A DNA stretch of 64,000 nucleotides from Enterobacter hormaechei ATCC 49162 (GTDB taxonomy: Bacteria; Pseudomonadota; Gammaproteobacteria; Enterobacterales; Enterobacteriaceae), in contig NZ_MKEQ01000001.1 in assembly GCF_001875655.1 (NCBI RefSeq), forward strand, positions 124,001 through 188,000, given 5' to 3'. Shown piece by piece: positions 37,673 to 46,160 of this stretch. The notes under the pieces were generated by a model. It was not told the DNA's origin. It saw only the letters and a list, made by a program, of their open reading frames with translations, and did not search any database. The translations under genes were made by a program, and so were the position numbers. Positions within the stretch are counted from its first letter, which is position 1. Every line of letters starts with the position of its first letter.

Positions 37673-39139
37673 ATGTATAACATCAAGTTTGTCTATCTGT
37701 TCCACGAGAACGTCTCGCCAGCGCTGTTTGCAAAAATTATCCGCCCGTCCGTTGCCGGACAGTGGATTATGTCGGTTCCCGACCATTCGCTGCGCTCGCT
37801 CTTCACGCGCTACGATCTGCTGCGCACGATCACCGGCGCGAATCCTTATCAGTCCGGGCGCGATACCCGCACGCTGATTGCGCAGGATTTAGAGATGGGC
37901 AGGGTGGTTGCCATTGACGAAAGTTTTCGTGACTGGTCATCAGTAACGGAAATTTTTTACATCAATGCCAAAGGGCAACTCCAGGCTGCCTCACTGGTCG
38001 GCCTGGGCTGGTATCCGGTGAGTACGATTGTCGACCGCTATGAAACCATGGTGAGAACATACGGATCTCGCCCTGCGCCAACGGTACTGCCGAAACAGGT
38101 AGTGAAAGCTAAAACGGCGCAGGTGCCGGATGAGCCGACCCCGGGTAAAGACGGCAAAACCTATGCCTCGCAGCTTCAGAAGATGAGCAAAGCAGAACGC
38201 TGGCAGGCGCGTAAAGATCTGATCGCGAAGGGGAGCAATAGCCTTTATCCGGATGCGCAGATCGCCGCTAAGCGTCTGGCGGCGAATAATATCGCGGTGG
38301 AAAAAGCGAAGCTTGCGGAGAATATTTACAAGACCGTCAACCCGCTGGAAACCACACCGGACGTGCCGGAGGGGTGGACGGATATCAGTAATGACGATGC
38401 GCTGTTAGGAAAGTTCGGGCTGAACAAATCGATGCTCTTTGACGATGACACATCCCCCAATTTTCTGGCGCGCGTCTATCAACCGAAGCCGGAAGTGTTC
38501 GGCACTGACATGAACCCCACGCTGGTCTTCAGGGGATCGCGCGAGCCTGGTTTCGCCTCACTGTCTGAGAATGTCTCCTCTTTACTGACCAAAGGGGAGC
38601 TGGCGCCGGTGGTAAACGGGGCTGACTGGTCGAATAACTTCTCGCAGGGCATGGGTATGGCTTCAGATTATTATAAAAAGGCCGTGAGTATTGGTAAGGA
38701 GCTGGCAAGGTCAGGCCAGAATATTGATATTGCCGGACATTCCCTTGGCGGTGGCCTCGCCTCTGCAACCTCCATGGGCAGCGGGAAAGCGGGATGGACG
38801 TTCAATGCCGCAGGTCTGAATGCAGGAACCGTAGAAAAATATGGCGGTAAGGTATTAGGCAGTACGGATAATATCCAGGCGTATCGGGTTGAAGGGGAGT
38901 TGCTCACGAAGATTCAGGAAGTTAACGCCTGGGAAGATCTGAAAATGATGAAAGGGCATGTCCCGTCGTGGATCCTCAAGGAGGAGATCTCTGCGCTAAG
39001 CCCTAATGCTGCCGGAATACCTCACGATCTTCCCGGTGGCACCGGAAGCGCGCTGGATCGCCATGGGATTAATCAGGCGATTGATTGCATAGAGCAACAG
39101 AAGGATGAGGATATGTCGATTATCGGGAGTCGATTGTGA
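37673..39139 (+). CDS. tle: T6SS phospholipase effector Tle (lipase class 3)
   Basis: Antibacterial lipase of 488 residues that attacks target-cell phospholipids. The alpha/beta-hydrolase nucleophile elbow GHSLGGGLA places Ser357; a preceding LVFRGSREPGF strand and His464 (LDRHGIN) complete a likely triad. An amphipathic N-terminal helix (residues 10-30) and C-terminal helix are present. A related E. cloacae Tle is reported to need a methylglyoxal-derived Arg-Lys crosslink between its terminal helices; whether the same pair exists here must be aligned. It follows ppkA by 25 bp and overlaps tli by GTGA. It probably rides on the VgrG downstream. Confidence 0.9.
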   Translation: MYNIKFVYLFHENVSPALFAKIIRPSVAGQWIMSVPDHSLRSLFTRYDLLRTITGANPYQSGRDTRTLIAQDLEMGRVVAIDESFRDWSSVTEIFYINAKGQLQAASLVGLGWYPVSTIVDRYETMVRTYGSRPAPTVLPKQVVKAKTAQVPDEPTPGKDGKTYASQLQKMSKAERWQARKDLIAKGSNSLYPDAQIAAKRLAANNIAVEKAKLAENIYKTVNPLETTPDVPEGWTDISNDDALLGKFGLNKSMLFDDDTSPNFLARVYQPKPEVFGTDMNPTLVFRGSREPGFASLSENVSSLLTKGELAPVVNGADWSNNFSQGMGMASDYYKKAVSIGKELARSGQNIDIAGHSLGGGLASATSMGSGKAGWTFNAAGLNAGTVEKYGGKVLGSTDNIQAYRVEGELLTKIQEVNAWEDLKMMKGHVPSWILKEEISALSPNAAGIPHDLPGGTGSALDRHGINQAIDCIEQQKDEDMSIIGSRL

Positions 39140-39897
39140 AAAAACGGTTGATGGCGTTTGTCGCGATATGTTTTTTATTCATGATTCAGGGGTGTAAGCA
39201 GGATATGGACCTTAATCCACAGGACTACTTCAGCGGTCAGCAGCTTGAACTGGCGAAAGCGATTGAAGAAGGCGACGTCGATGCGGTGAAGACGCTTGCG
39301 CCAGACAGCGACCTTGATCAACCTGGAAAGCAGGATATGACCCTGCTTTTCTGGGCCATTGGCAACGCGATTAATGATAAAAAAACATCGACCCATTTAA
39401 AGGTGATTACGGTGCTTGTTCAGGCTGGCGCAGATCCACTCCAGCCTCGACCACAGGGAAAAAGCAGTCCTGCTGAATTTGCCCTGAAGGGAGACAGCGC
39501 GGACTGGATCGACGCGATGCTGGACGGTGGCCTCTCACCCAACGTGAAAGATAAGGTTTTCCACGAACCGATCGTCTTCCAGTCGCTTAAAGCGAAAAAT
39601 ACAGAGACGCTGGAAGCCATGCTCGATCGCGGTGCTGACGTCAACTCAACCAACTCACTGGGTAAAACGCTGGTGTTTGATGCCCTGGATAACCAGGCTT
39701 ACGATCATGTCTTGTTGCTGCTCGATCGTGGAGCGGACCCATCAATTAAGGCCAAAAATGGCTGGTCGATGAGCAATGCGCTCGCGGACGCGCTGAATGG
39801 ACTTGACCGAGGCAGTGAGCAATACGAGAGATTAAACGAAATAAAAGAGAAAGTTATCCAAAAAGGGGGTGAGTGGCCACCTGCGCCGGTTAAGTGA
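39136..39897 (+). CDS. tli: Tle immunity lipoprotein Tli with ankyrin repeats
   Basis: 253-residue immunity protein with a lipoprotein signal (lipobox MIQGC, Cys20) and ankyrin-type repeats through most of its length (EGDVDAVKTLA, VLVQAGADPLQP, EAMLDRGADVNST, LLLDRGADPSIK). Its GTG start overlaps the tle stop. In the related E. cloacae pair the immunity gene is reported to be made in a periplasmic and a shorter cytosolic form; an in-frame ATG just after the lipobox (in KQDMD) would allow this here, though its ribosome site is poor. Confidence 0.88.
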   Translation: MKKRLMAFVAICFLFMIQGCKQDMDLNPQDYFSGQQLELAKAIEEGDVDAVKTLAPDSDLDQPGKQDMTLLFWAIGNAINDKKTSTHLKVITVLVQAGADPLQPRPQGKSSPAEFALKGDSADWIDAMLDGGLSPNVKDKVFHEPIVFQSLKAKNTETLEAMLDRGADVNSTNSLGKTLVFDALDNQAYDHVLLLLDRGADPSIKAKNGWSMSNALADALNGLDRGSEQYERLNEIKEKVIQKGGEWPPAPVK

Positions 39898-39910
39898 TTG
39901 CTTAACGGCC

Positions 39911-40360
39911 ATGAAAGTCAGAGATAAGGTTTTCATTTTCTGGGGATGCATGGATGCCCTGGCCATTGTGCTCTATTGTGCCCAGTCCGTGCGTCATGAC
40001 AGGATCCCTTTTATTTCCGATATACACGCCTTCAGTACGGTTGTAAACACGCTGTCTGCTGGCGGGTATAGCGCTCTGGTTATTCTGTTCTTTATTTTCG
40101 ATTTCGTATTATTGGTATCGCTTTTTGCTTCAGCATGGCTCTTTTGCCTAAGCAAGCCCTTTGCGAGGAGATTGGCGCTCTGTCAGGAATTTTTGCGACT
40201 GGTCTCCTTTCGATGCTCTGTTTCGCTTTTTCCACTGGCGTTGGATCTGGTGGGTGAGTCGAACGTCTGGCTGAACGGCATTTTATTCATCTTTTCAGAG
40301 TTTTTAAAAATTTACACCTTGTGGATTTTTAATTATGAAAGGACTGTATCTCTCAAATAA
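39911..40360 (+). CDS. Putative multi-pass membrane protein after tle-tli
   Basis: Unrecognised hydrophobic protein of 149 residues with about four transmembrane helices (FIFWGCMDALAIVLYCA, ALVILFFIFDFVLLVSLFASAWLF, VSLFPLALDLV, ILFIFSEFLKIYTLWIF). The ATG at 39911 is used; a GTG 42 bp upstream would overlap tli but has no spacing for a ribosome site. It has no signal or known domain. Its place after an effector/immunity pair allows a second immunity or accessory role, which is speculative. Confidence 0.5.
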   Translation: MKVRDKVFIFWGCMDALAIVLYCAQSVRHDRIPFISDIHAFSTVVNTLSAGGYSALVILFFIFDFVLLVSLFASAWLFCLSKPFARRLALCQEFLRLVSFRCSVSLFPLALDLVGESNVWLNGILFIFSEFLKIYTLWIFNYERTVSLK

Positions 40361-40528
40361 TTAATGATCTTTTGCCTGGAGGGTGAAACGCAGTGTTCCG
40401 AAGTGCTATGCCGTTGATATGTTACTGGCAAGAGAATGACTTAAGTAATTATGCGGAAAAAAATCCGAATGATTATTGACGTTTCATGTGCAAATTCATC
40501 GATTTTTATTTTCGCATAAGGATCCGTA
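40361..40528. other. AT-rich spacer upstream of the PAAR effector unit
   Basis: No gene is visible in this 168-bp stretch. It contains a small hairpin (CGGAAAAAAATCCG, near 40454) and ends in AAGGA at 40518-40522, the ribosome site of the TTG start that follows. A promoter for the PAAR effector unit could lie here. Confidence 0.4.
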
Positions 40529-41169
40529 TTGCTCGATCTTCACAGCGAAGATGCTGTTATTAATCATTATGCCGATCGTTACCGTAACCTGATGCCGGTA
40601 AATAGCCGTAAGTCTATAAAGAGAATGGATACAGCAGAAGCGCATGCGTTTGAAGTATGGGATAAATCATTACCTCTCGTCATATCGGAAACGAACTCAC
40701 TCTATAATGCAGTAGGCGCTTTAGTGGGGCTGGCTGCGGGAGATGCTGTCGGGGCGGCGCTGGAATGTAAACGACGTGATAGCGAACATTCATTAAATTT
40801 GGGAACACTAGCCTCAAAAGAATTCTCAACTACGGATGAAGAACTGGCGAAGCATTTATCGAATGCAAATTATATATTGAGAGTAAGGTACTTAGTGTTT
40901 TTGAAAATATTCAGGAACTTTATGGACATCTTTCGCTTCAGCGGGTGAAAGAGGGGCAGTATTTGCTTTTTGAAAAACAGGGTAAACCGCTCAGTATTGC
41001 ACCCGTTCCGGGCAGCCATCCCCTTCGTTACGCGCTGTGGACGACTTTCGCAGACGAGTCACATCACTTGCTTTCACAGCTTTCCGTTTGCCGTCAGGTC
41101 GCTGGCTCTGACCAACTTAGTACACCCGATCGGATACGTGGATATCTGATGGCACAGCGAGCCGAATAA
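40529..41169 (+). pseudogene. Frameshifted gene upstream of the PAAR effector
   Basis: Two overlapping frames, 40529-40948 and 40945-41169, look like one broken gene. Deleting one TA from the TATATA run at 40871-40876 joins them into a 212-residue protein whose junction reads NYIESKVLSVFENIQELYG, a natural-looking helix. The start would be TTG with AAGGA six bases upstream. The N-terminal half includes a Gly/Ala-rich hydrophobic stretch (AVGALVGLAAGDAVGAAL); the C-terminal half has YLLFEKQGKPLSIAPVPGSHPLRYAL. It ends 2 bp before the PAAR effector, so it may be its adaptor or chaperone, but it is not a DUF1795 Eag protein and I do not recognise it. Confidence 0.65.
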
Positions 41170-41171
41170 TT

Positions 41172-42806
41172 ATGTCCGAATGTCTGGCCGCTCGCGAAGA
41201 TGATGAGATTGCTCATACAGCCTCAAAAGGCTGGATGATTGCAGGATTGGTTGGTGGGGCCATTCTGGGCGCTGCTGCCGTTGTCGTCACTGGAGGGACC
41301 GCGCTGGTTGCTGTTTCTGCCGTTGCGGCTGGGGCATGTGCTGCGGGTGGGTTAGGAGAACTCCTCGGCAGTATGTCATGGGCTCCACGCCACACGACAG
41401 GTACGTTGAAAGATGGTTCACCCAACGTTTTTATCAACAGCCGAAAGGCTATCCGCGCTCATCTATCAGCCGGAGAGTGTGACGAGCACAGCGGTAGCCT
41501 GCAACGGGTTGCGGAAGGGTTGATAAAGGTTTACATCAACAACTTTCCCGCCTCCCGCATTGGCGATAAATTGACGTGTAGCGCTGAGATTAGTCAGGGA
41601 TCGCGTAACGTTATAATTGGTGGAAGCAAAGTTCAAACCGATGAAATAAGTCCTGAAATCCCTGAATGGGTAAACTGGACGATGCTCGCCGTTGGTGCCG
41701 GAGCGATGGCGGTGCTGGCCAGTCCGGCAATCGCACTTCTGAGTACCCTCGGTGCGATGGGCGGTGGCACTGTTGGTAGCTACGCGGGTGGAATGCTGTT
41801 TGGCGAAGGTAGCGACGGGCAGAAATGGGGGATGCTGATCGGCTCTGTTATCGGCGGCGGGGCTGGCATGAAGGGTGGTGCAAGGTTTGATGCGTGGCGG
41901 GCTGGTAAGCCTGTTCTCGAACCGGTTAAGCCAAATATCTCGGCCCGAAGAGCTGAACTGAATGAAAAATTTGGACGCACGGGTGATCTTAATAGAGATA
42001 TTAATATCCGTGCAAATCAAAAAATTGTTGATGATTTTATGCGTTCTCAGGGTGTTGAAGAAAGTAAAATACCAGCTTATCGCACCGGTATAGATCTTGA
42101 GCAGAGAATGACAATTGAAACAATCAATAAAGGGAAAATAGCTTATCAGAATCAATCCCCAGGGAATTGGCAAGGAAACTGGTATTCTCTTGACGAATCG
42201 ACCCCTGCCACAAAACTTGGCATTAACCCAGAAGGACAGGTCAGGGATACGGGGTTAATTGTTCCTAAAGAAGTAAAAGCTTATCAGGCGCAACAAGAAG
42301 GAGAAATGCATCGAAGTAGTGCCACACCAGCCTTGGACACCTGGTCTATACCAGACAAACCTTTCCAGACAGAAGGTGGGGGATACAATGGTTTACCACT
42401 AAGCGTGATATTTGGACTCCATATAATGAATGACAAGACAGCTCTAAATTATGTTGATAAAGCATTAATATTAGCAAAAAAGAGATATGCTGAGGTAAAA
42501 AATCTCAATCCCCATGCTCCTCTTTTACAAATGTACGGCTCTATTGTACAACAATTATTATTTCTACGGGATTTAATCGAAGGCAAGGAAAAGGACAAGG
42601 CGAGATTATGGAAAATGACTTTCGGTATGTATGCAGCGAAGGAATTTGATAATTCTGATGAGTTGTTTTTTGAAAGGTTGTCGGATGCCTGGTTTATTGT
42701 GGATCAAATCCGCCGAGGGTTAAAGGTTAGGCTGCCGCATGAGGTTGATGCCAATTACAGCATAAAGCAACAAAATCTCAAGATGAAATATCCTAATGAA
42801 TTTTAG
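41172..42806 (+). CDS. prePAAR-PAAR effector, Tse6-like toxin fused by frameshift to its immunity protein
   Basis: 544-residue frame. It has a prePAAR motif (CLAAREDDEIAHT), transmembrane hairpin, PAAR domain (about 85-160), second hydrophobic hairpin (165-240) and a toxin region from about 265 with the SPGNWQGNWYSL, LGINPEG and ALDTWSIPDKPFQTEGGG pattern of Ntox46/Tse6-type NAD(P)-degrading toxins. At residue 403 the frame leaves the toxin: adding one G to the run 42378-42382 restores GGGIQWFTTKRDIW and a stop at 42431-42433. As sequenced, the protein instead reads on in frame through a Tsi6-like immunity gene (Met419 onward). The toxin has lost its last motif and probably its activity, unless the base is a sequencing error. 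Confidence 0.75.
   Translation: MSECLAAREDDEIAHTASKGWMIAGLVGGAILGAAAVVVTGGTALVAVSAVAAGACAAGGLGELLGSMSWAPRHTTGTLKDGSPNVFINSRKAIRAHLSAGECDEHSGSLQRVAEGLIKVYINNFPASRIGDKLTCSAEISQGSRNVIIGGSKVQTDEISPEIPEWVNWTMLAVGAGAMAVLASPAIALLSTLGAMGGGTVGSYAGGMLFGEGSDGQKWGMLIGSVIGGGAGMKGGARFDAWRAGKPVLEPVKPNISARRAELNEKFGRTGDLNRDINIRANQKIVDDFMRSQGVEESKIPAYRTGIDLEQRMTIETINKGKIAYQNQSPGNWQGNWYSLDESTPATKLGINPEGQVRDTGLIVPKEVKAYQAQQEGEMHRSSATPALDTWSIPDKPFQTEGGGYNGLPLSVIFGLHIMNDKTALNYVDKALILAKKRYAEVKNLNPHAPLLQMYGSIVQQLLFLRDLIEGKEKDKARLWKMTFGMYAAKEFDNSDELFFERLSDAWFIVDQIRRGLKVRLPHEVDANYSIKQQNLKMKYPNEF
42426..42806 (+). CDS. Tsi6-like immunity protein (in frame with the upstream toxin)
   Basis: An ATG at 42426 opens a 126-residue helical protein (MNDKTALNYVDKALILAKK ... 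MYAAKEFDNSDELFFERLSDAWF ... RRGLKVRLP). From memory this resembles Tsi6 of Pseudomonas aeruginosa, especially the YIDRAL, KEFD and RGLKV segments. In the repaired toxin frame its ATG overlaps the toxin stop (ATGAATGA), the usual arrangement for such pairs. It can still be translated alone, so immunity may persist though the toxin is broken. It is AT-rich relative to the T6SS genes. Confidence 0.65.
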   Translation: MNDKTALNYVDKALILAKKRYAEVKNLNPHAPLLQMYGSIVQQLLFLRDLIEGKEKDKARLWKMTFGMYAAKEFDNSDELFFERLSDAWFIVDQIRRGLKVRLPHEVDANYSIKQQNLKMKYPNEF

Positions 42807-42969
42807 GGTTTAATGTTAAATATGTTTTTATCATGGGTGAATGATGATTGATTTACCTGCTAATTTGATTGTGTTGTTAAAATATGTAGATAGATATCGT
42901 AAATACTTACCCATTTGCAGTCCTACAGTCCTGATAGGAGATTAAAATGTGTAAATGGGGAATGTTGTG
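42807..42969. other. AT-rich spacer with a possible 34-codon frame
   Basis: The stretch contains a 34-codon frame at 42841-42945 (MMIDLPANLIVLLKYVD...) with a weak GGTGA upstream. It has no recognisable homology and may be a remnant of an older immunity gene. It is not called as a gene. Confidence 0.3.
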
Positions 42970-43404
42970 ATGCATTGGTTTTTCTTTATTCTCTTTATGA
43001 TTTGGACGCTAGCGCTAATCTGGAATGGAAAAGATTTATTTAACAAAAAACAATGGCTCCTGGCGGGGTTGATGTTCATTCTGGTGCTAGTGGCTACAGT
43101 CGTCATTGGCTTTACGTTGAAATGGCTTGCTCAGTCAATGTCATTATTTTCCGTCGCAACGGCCAAACATTATTCGATCATCTTATCCATGTCTTTTCTG
43201 TGCGTCTGGGGATTAAAGGTCACAGTAGTCCTGCTGTGCACGTTATTTTCCGGGATTATGGGGGGGCACAAAAGATACAACGCAGAAAATTATGAAAAAG
43301 TATCGTCTGTAACACGCGTCGCTGCACCTGGCTTACTTATTGTCGCTAAAAGTGCAGTTTCCCTGGGGAGCATACTTATGTTTTCAGGTTTATGGCTTAA
43401 ATAA
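42970..43404 (+). CDS. Small multi-pass membrane protein of unknown function
   Basis: Unrecognised protein of 144 residues with about four hydrophobic segments (FFFILFMIWTLALIW, WLLAGLMFILVLVATVVIGFTL, IILSMSFLCVWGLKVTVVLLCTLF, APGLLIVAKSAVSLGSILMF). The ATG at 42970 has GGGGA eight bases upstream; an in-frame ATG 15 bp earlier is less well placed. It stands between the PAAR effector unit and vgrG. It may be an orphan membrane immunity protein, by position only. Confidence 0.5.
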   Translation: MHWFFFILFMIWTLALIWNGKDLFNKKQWLLAGLMFILVLVATVVIGFTLKWLAQSMSLFSVATAKHYSIILSMSFLCVWGLKVTVVLLCTLFSGIMGGHKRYNAENYEKVSSVTRVAAPGLLIVAKSAVSLGSILMFSGLWLK

Positions 43405-43577
43405 GCACGACATTAATGTTTCATTATATAAATGAAACCACAGGAAAATTGTTTTTATTTGTGGCAGCGAAGTCAATCTTACAGCTACTCATTATCACAT
43501 CAACAGCGTTTCCGCTTTGCGCACTGACGCTGAGTTAACTTCTGGCACTGAGATTAGCCTACAGTGGAATAAAGATT

Positions 43578-46160
43578 ATGCTCAACCGAATTACCGTTCA
43601 GCTCCCGGTTGAGGGGCTGCTCTTCTGGAAACTCTCCGGCCGCGAGGCGATGTCCGAGTCGTTCGCGCTGACGCTGACCCTGCTCGGCACAGATGCGCGC
43701 ATTGATCGCAGCAAGCTGCTGGGCCAGCCGGTCACGGTGACGATTCCGACGCAGAACCTGCTTACCCCCCGCTACATCAACGGCAAAGTCACGCGCGTGG
43801 CGGTGAGCGCCGTGGAGCTGACGGGCACCCGCTATGCGGTGTACCAGCTGACGGTGGAGCCGGACCTGTGGCCAATGAAGCGTGACCGTAACCTGCGGAT
43901 CTTCCAGGGGCAGACGGTACCGCAGATTGTCAAAACCCTGCTGGGGGAGCATCAGGTTAACGTTGAGGACAAACTCACCGGCAGCTACCGGGTATGGGAC
44001 TACTGCGTGCAGTATCAGGAATCGAGCCTGGACTTCATCAGCCGCCTGATGGAGCTGGAAGGGATTGCGTACTACTTCAGCCACGAGGCGGACAAGCATA
44101 CCCTGGTACTCACCGACGCCGCGACCCAGCATCAGCCGTTCAGCGGCTATGAGGTCATCCCGTACCATCAGACGCCGTCCGGCGGCAGTACGGATGAAGA
44201 GGGCATCAGCCAGTGGGCGCTGGAGGACAGCGTCACGCCGGGGATTTACAGCCTCGACGACTACGACTTCCGCAAGCCGAACGCGTGGCTTTTCCAGGCC
44301 CAGCAGAACCCGGCGTCCCCGAAACCGGGCAGCATCGACGTGTACGACTGGCCGGGGCGCTTTGTGGAGACAGGCCATGCGGAGTTCTACGCCCGTATCC
44401 GTCAGGAGCGCTGGCAGGTGGAGCATCAGCAGATTCAGGCGACGGCTACCGCAGCGGGCATTGCGCCGGGCCACACCTTCACGTTAACCAACGCGCCGTT
44501 CTTCAGCGACAACGGCGAGTATCTGGTGACGGCGGCCGGGTATCACTTCGAGGAGAACCGATACGCCAGCGGCGAAGGTGAAACCATTCACCGCACCGAT
44601 TTCACCGTTATCCCGGCGTCGGTGTCGTACCGTCCGGCGCAGAGCACGGCGTGGCCGCGCACCTACGGCCCGCAGACGGCGAAAGTCGTGGGACCGCAGG
44701 GCGAGAGTATCTGGACGGACAAATATGGCCGCGTGAAGGTGAAATTCCACTGGGACCGTCTGGCGAAGGGCGATGACACCAGCTCCTGCTGGGTGCGTGT
44801 GTCGAGCGCCTGGGCGGGCCAGGGCTACGGCGGGGTGCAGATCCCGCGCGTCGGCGACGAGGTGGTGGTGGACTTTATCAACGGCGACCCGGACCGTCCG
44901 ATTATCACCGGCCGTGTATATAACGAAGCCAGCATGCCGCCGTGGGCGCTGCCGGCTGCCGCGACGCAGATGGGCTTTATGAGCCGGACAAAAGACGGTT
45001 CCGTGGACAACGCCAACGCCCTGCGCTTTGAGGACAAGGCGGGCGCAGAGCAGGTGTGGATCCAGGCCGAGCGCAACATGGACACCAGCGTTAAAAATGA
45101 TGAAACGCACAGCGTCGGCGGCGCACGCAGTCATTACGTGAAGAAAAATGAACTGCATCGCGTGGAGGCTAATCAGATCCAGGCCGTGAAAGGCGGAACC
45201 GAGATCCTGACGGGGAAAGGCAAGCTGGATGCGGCGGTGGAGCAGTACGTCATTGCTTCCGGGACGAAGCTGCGGCTGGTCTCGGGTGAGAGCGCGATTG
45301 AACTCAACGCTAACGGCAAGATTAACCTGATCGGCAAAGAGTTTAACTTCTTCGTTGAGGGCGATGGGTATATCACCACGGGCGGTAAGCTGCATCTGAA
45401 TACGTCGGGCACCCAACCGGGCACAACAGCACCGGGATCGGGGCATAAAGGGGATATTGATGCGGCGGTGCAGGAGAAGTTTTCGCCGAATAAAAGTGCT
45501 AAGAATCCGGCTCCCGCAGCTTCAGCGCCAGCAGCAACCAGACCTAAACCAACAACAAAATTTGTATCAGCGCCACCATTAAAAGGGAGTTACGTTTATC
45601 AAAATAATTCCTACAACTCTGATGTGATGCCCTTCAGTGAAGATGTAGTTAAGGAAATCAATAAGTCACCAACGCTTCAGACACAATTAAAAGATCTAAA
45701 AGATAAAGGGTGGGCTATTCAGCCGGGAGCCGCAGGAGGGGGGAGTTACGCTGACACTAATAACAAATTGATTGTTATGGACCCTGAACACATGGAGGAT
45801 ACAGCCACAACGGTGCAAACTCTGGCACATGAGGCAGGGCATGCAACTTATCCTGTTGCGGTAGATTCTTCTAGTAAGGAAAACTTCATCAACAGCCAGC
45901 TTATGGATGAAGGTGGAGCAACACTGAATAATATTAAAATACAACGCGAGATCCTTTCAAACGGCGGTATTGATATTGATATAGCAGGAAGTGCCGAAAA
46001 CCTAAAAGCATATAATTCAGCATATGATAAAATGGTGAACGGTGAGTTATCTCGAATTGATGCTGCTAAAGCAATAGGAAAAGTGTATGGTAAAGGCGAA
46101 ATAGCCTCAGGGACTAATCTAAATTATAATGATTACTATGGAGGATTCTATGGAAAGTAG
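43578..46160 (+). CDS. vgrG: VgrG spike with C-terminal HExxH metallopeptidase domain
   Basis: 860-residue evolved VgrG (TssI). Residues 1-620 are a standard gp27/gp5-like spike (LLFWKLSGREAMSESFALTL; PQGESIWTDKYGRVKVKFHWD; DEVVVDFINGDPDRPIITGRVYN). After an Ala/Pro/Lys linker (about 635-665) the base composition drops to AT-rich and a new domain begins. It contains TLAHEAGHATYP, with His751, Glu752 and His755, and a likely third ligand Glu778 in MDEGGA, so a gluzincin-type peptidase. This resembles in plan, not visibly in sequence, the VgrG2b peptidase of P. aeruginosa. The 3' end overlaps an exported protein gene, its probable immunity. Confidence 0.9.
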   Translation: MLNRITVQLPVEGLLFWKLSGREAMSESFALTLTLLGTDARIDRSKLLGQPVTVTIPTQNLLTPRYINGKVTRVAVSAVELTGTRYAVYQLTVEPDLWPMKRDRNLRIFQGQTVPQIVKTLLGEHQVNVEDKLTGSYRVWDYCVQYQESSLDFISRLMELEGIAYYFSHEADKHTLVLTDAATQHQPFSGYEVIPYHQTPSGGSTDEEGISQWALEDSVTPGIYSLDDYDFRKPNAWLFQAQQNPASPKPGSIDVYDWPGRFVETGHAEFYARIRQERWQVEHQQIQATATAAGIAPGHTFTLTNAPFFSDNGEYLVTAAGYHFEENRYASGEGETIHRTDFTVIPASVSYRPAQSTAWPRTYGPQTAKVVGPQGESIWTDKYGRVKVKFHWDRLAKGDDTSSCWVRVSSAWAGQGYGGVQIPRVGDEVVVDFINGDPDRPIITGRVYNEASMPPWALPAAATQMGFMSRTKDGSVDNANALRFEDKAGAEQVWIQAERNMDTSVKNDETHSVGGARSHYVKKNELHRVEANQIQAVKGGTEILTGKGKLDAAVEQYVIASGTKLRLVSGESAIELNANGKINLIGKEFNFFVEGDGYITTGGKLHLNTSGTQPGTTAPGSGHKGDIDAAVQEKFSPNKSAKNPAPAASAPAATRPKPTTKFVSAPPLKGSYVYQNNSYNSDVMPFSEDVVKEINKSPTLQTQLKDLKDKGWAIQPGAAGGGSYADTNNKLIVMDPEHMEDTATTVQTLAHEAGHATYPVAVDSSSKENFINSQLMDEGGATLNNIKIQREILSNGGIDIDIAGSAENLKAYNSAYDKMVNGELSRIDAAKAIGKVYGKGEIASGTNLNYNDYYGGFYGK

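Noticed and set aside
36196..37686. Long open frame of 496 codons on the minus strand
   Set aside because: It lies wholly opposite ppkA, which has intact kinase motifs; it is a composition effect of GC-rich codons, as are the long frames opposite tssM, tssF and rhs.
42841..42945. 34-codon frame with weak ribosome site
   Set aside because: Too short and unsupported by homology; possibly a remnant, mentioned under the spacer only.
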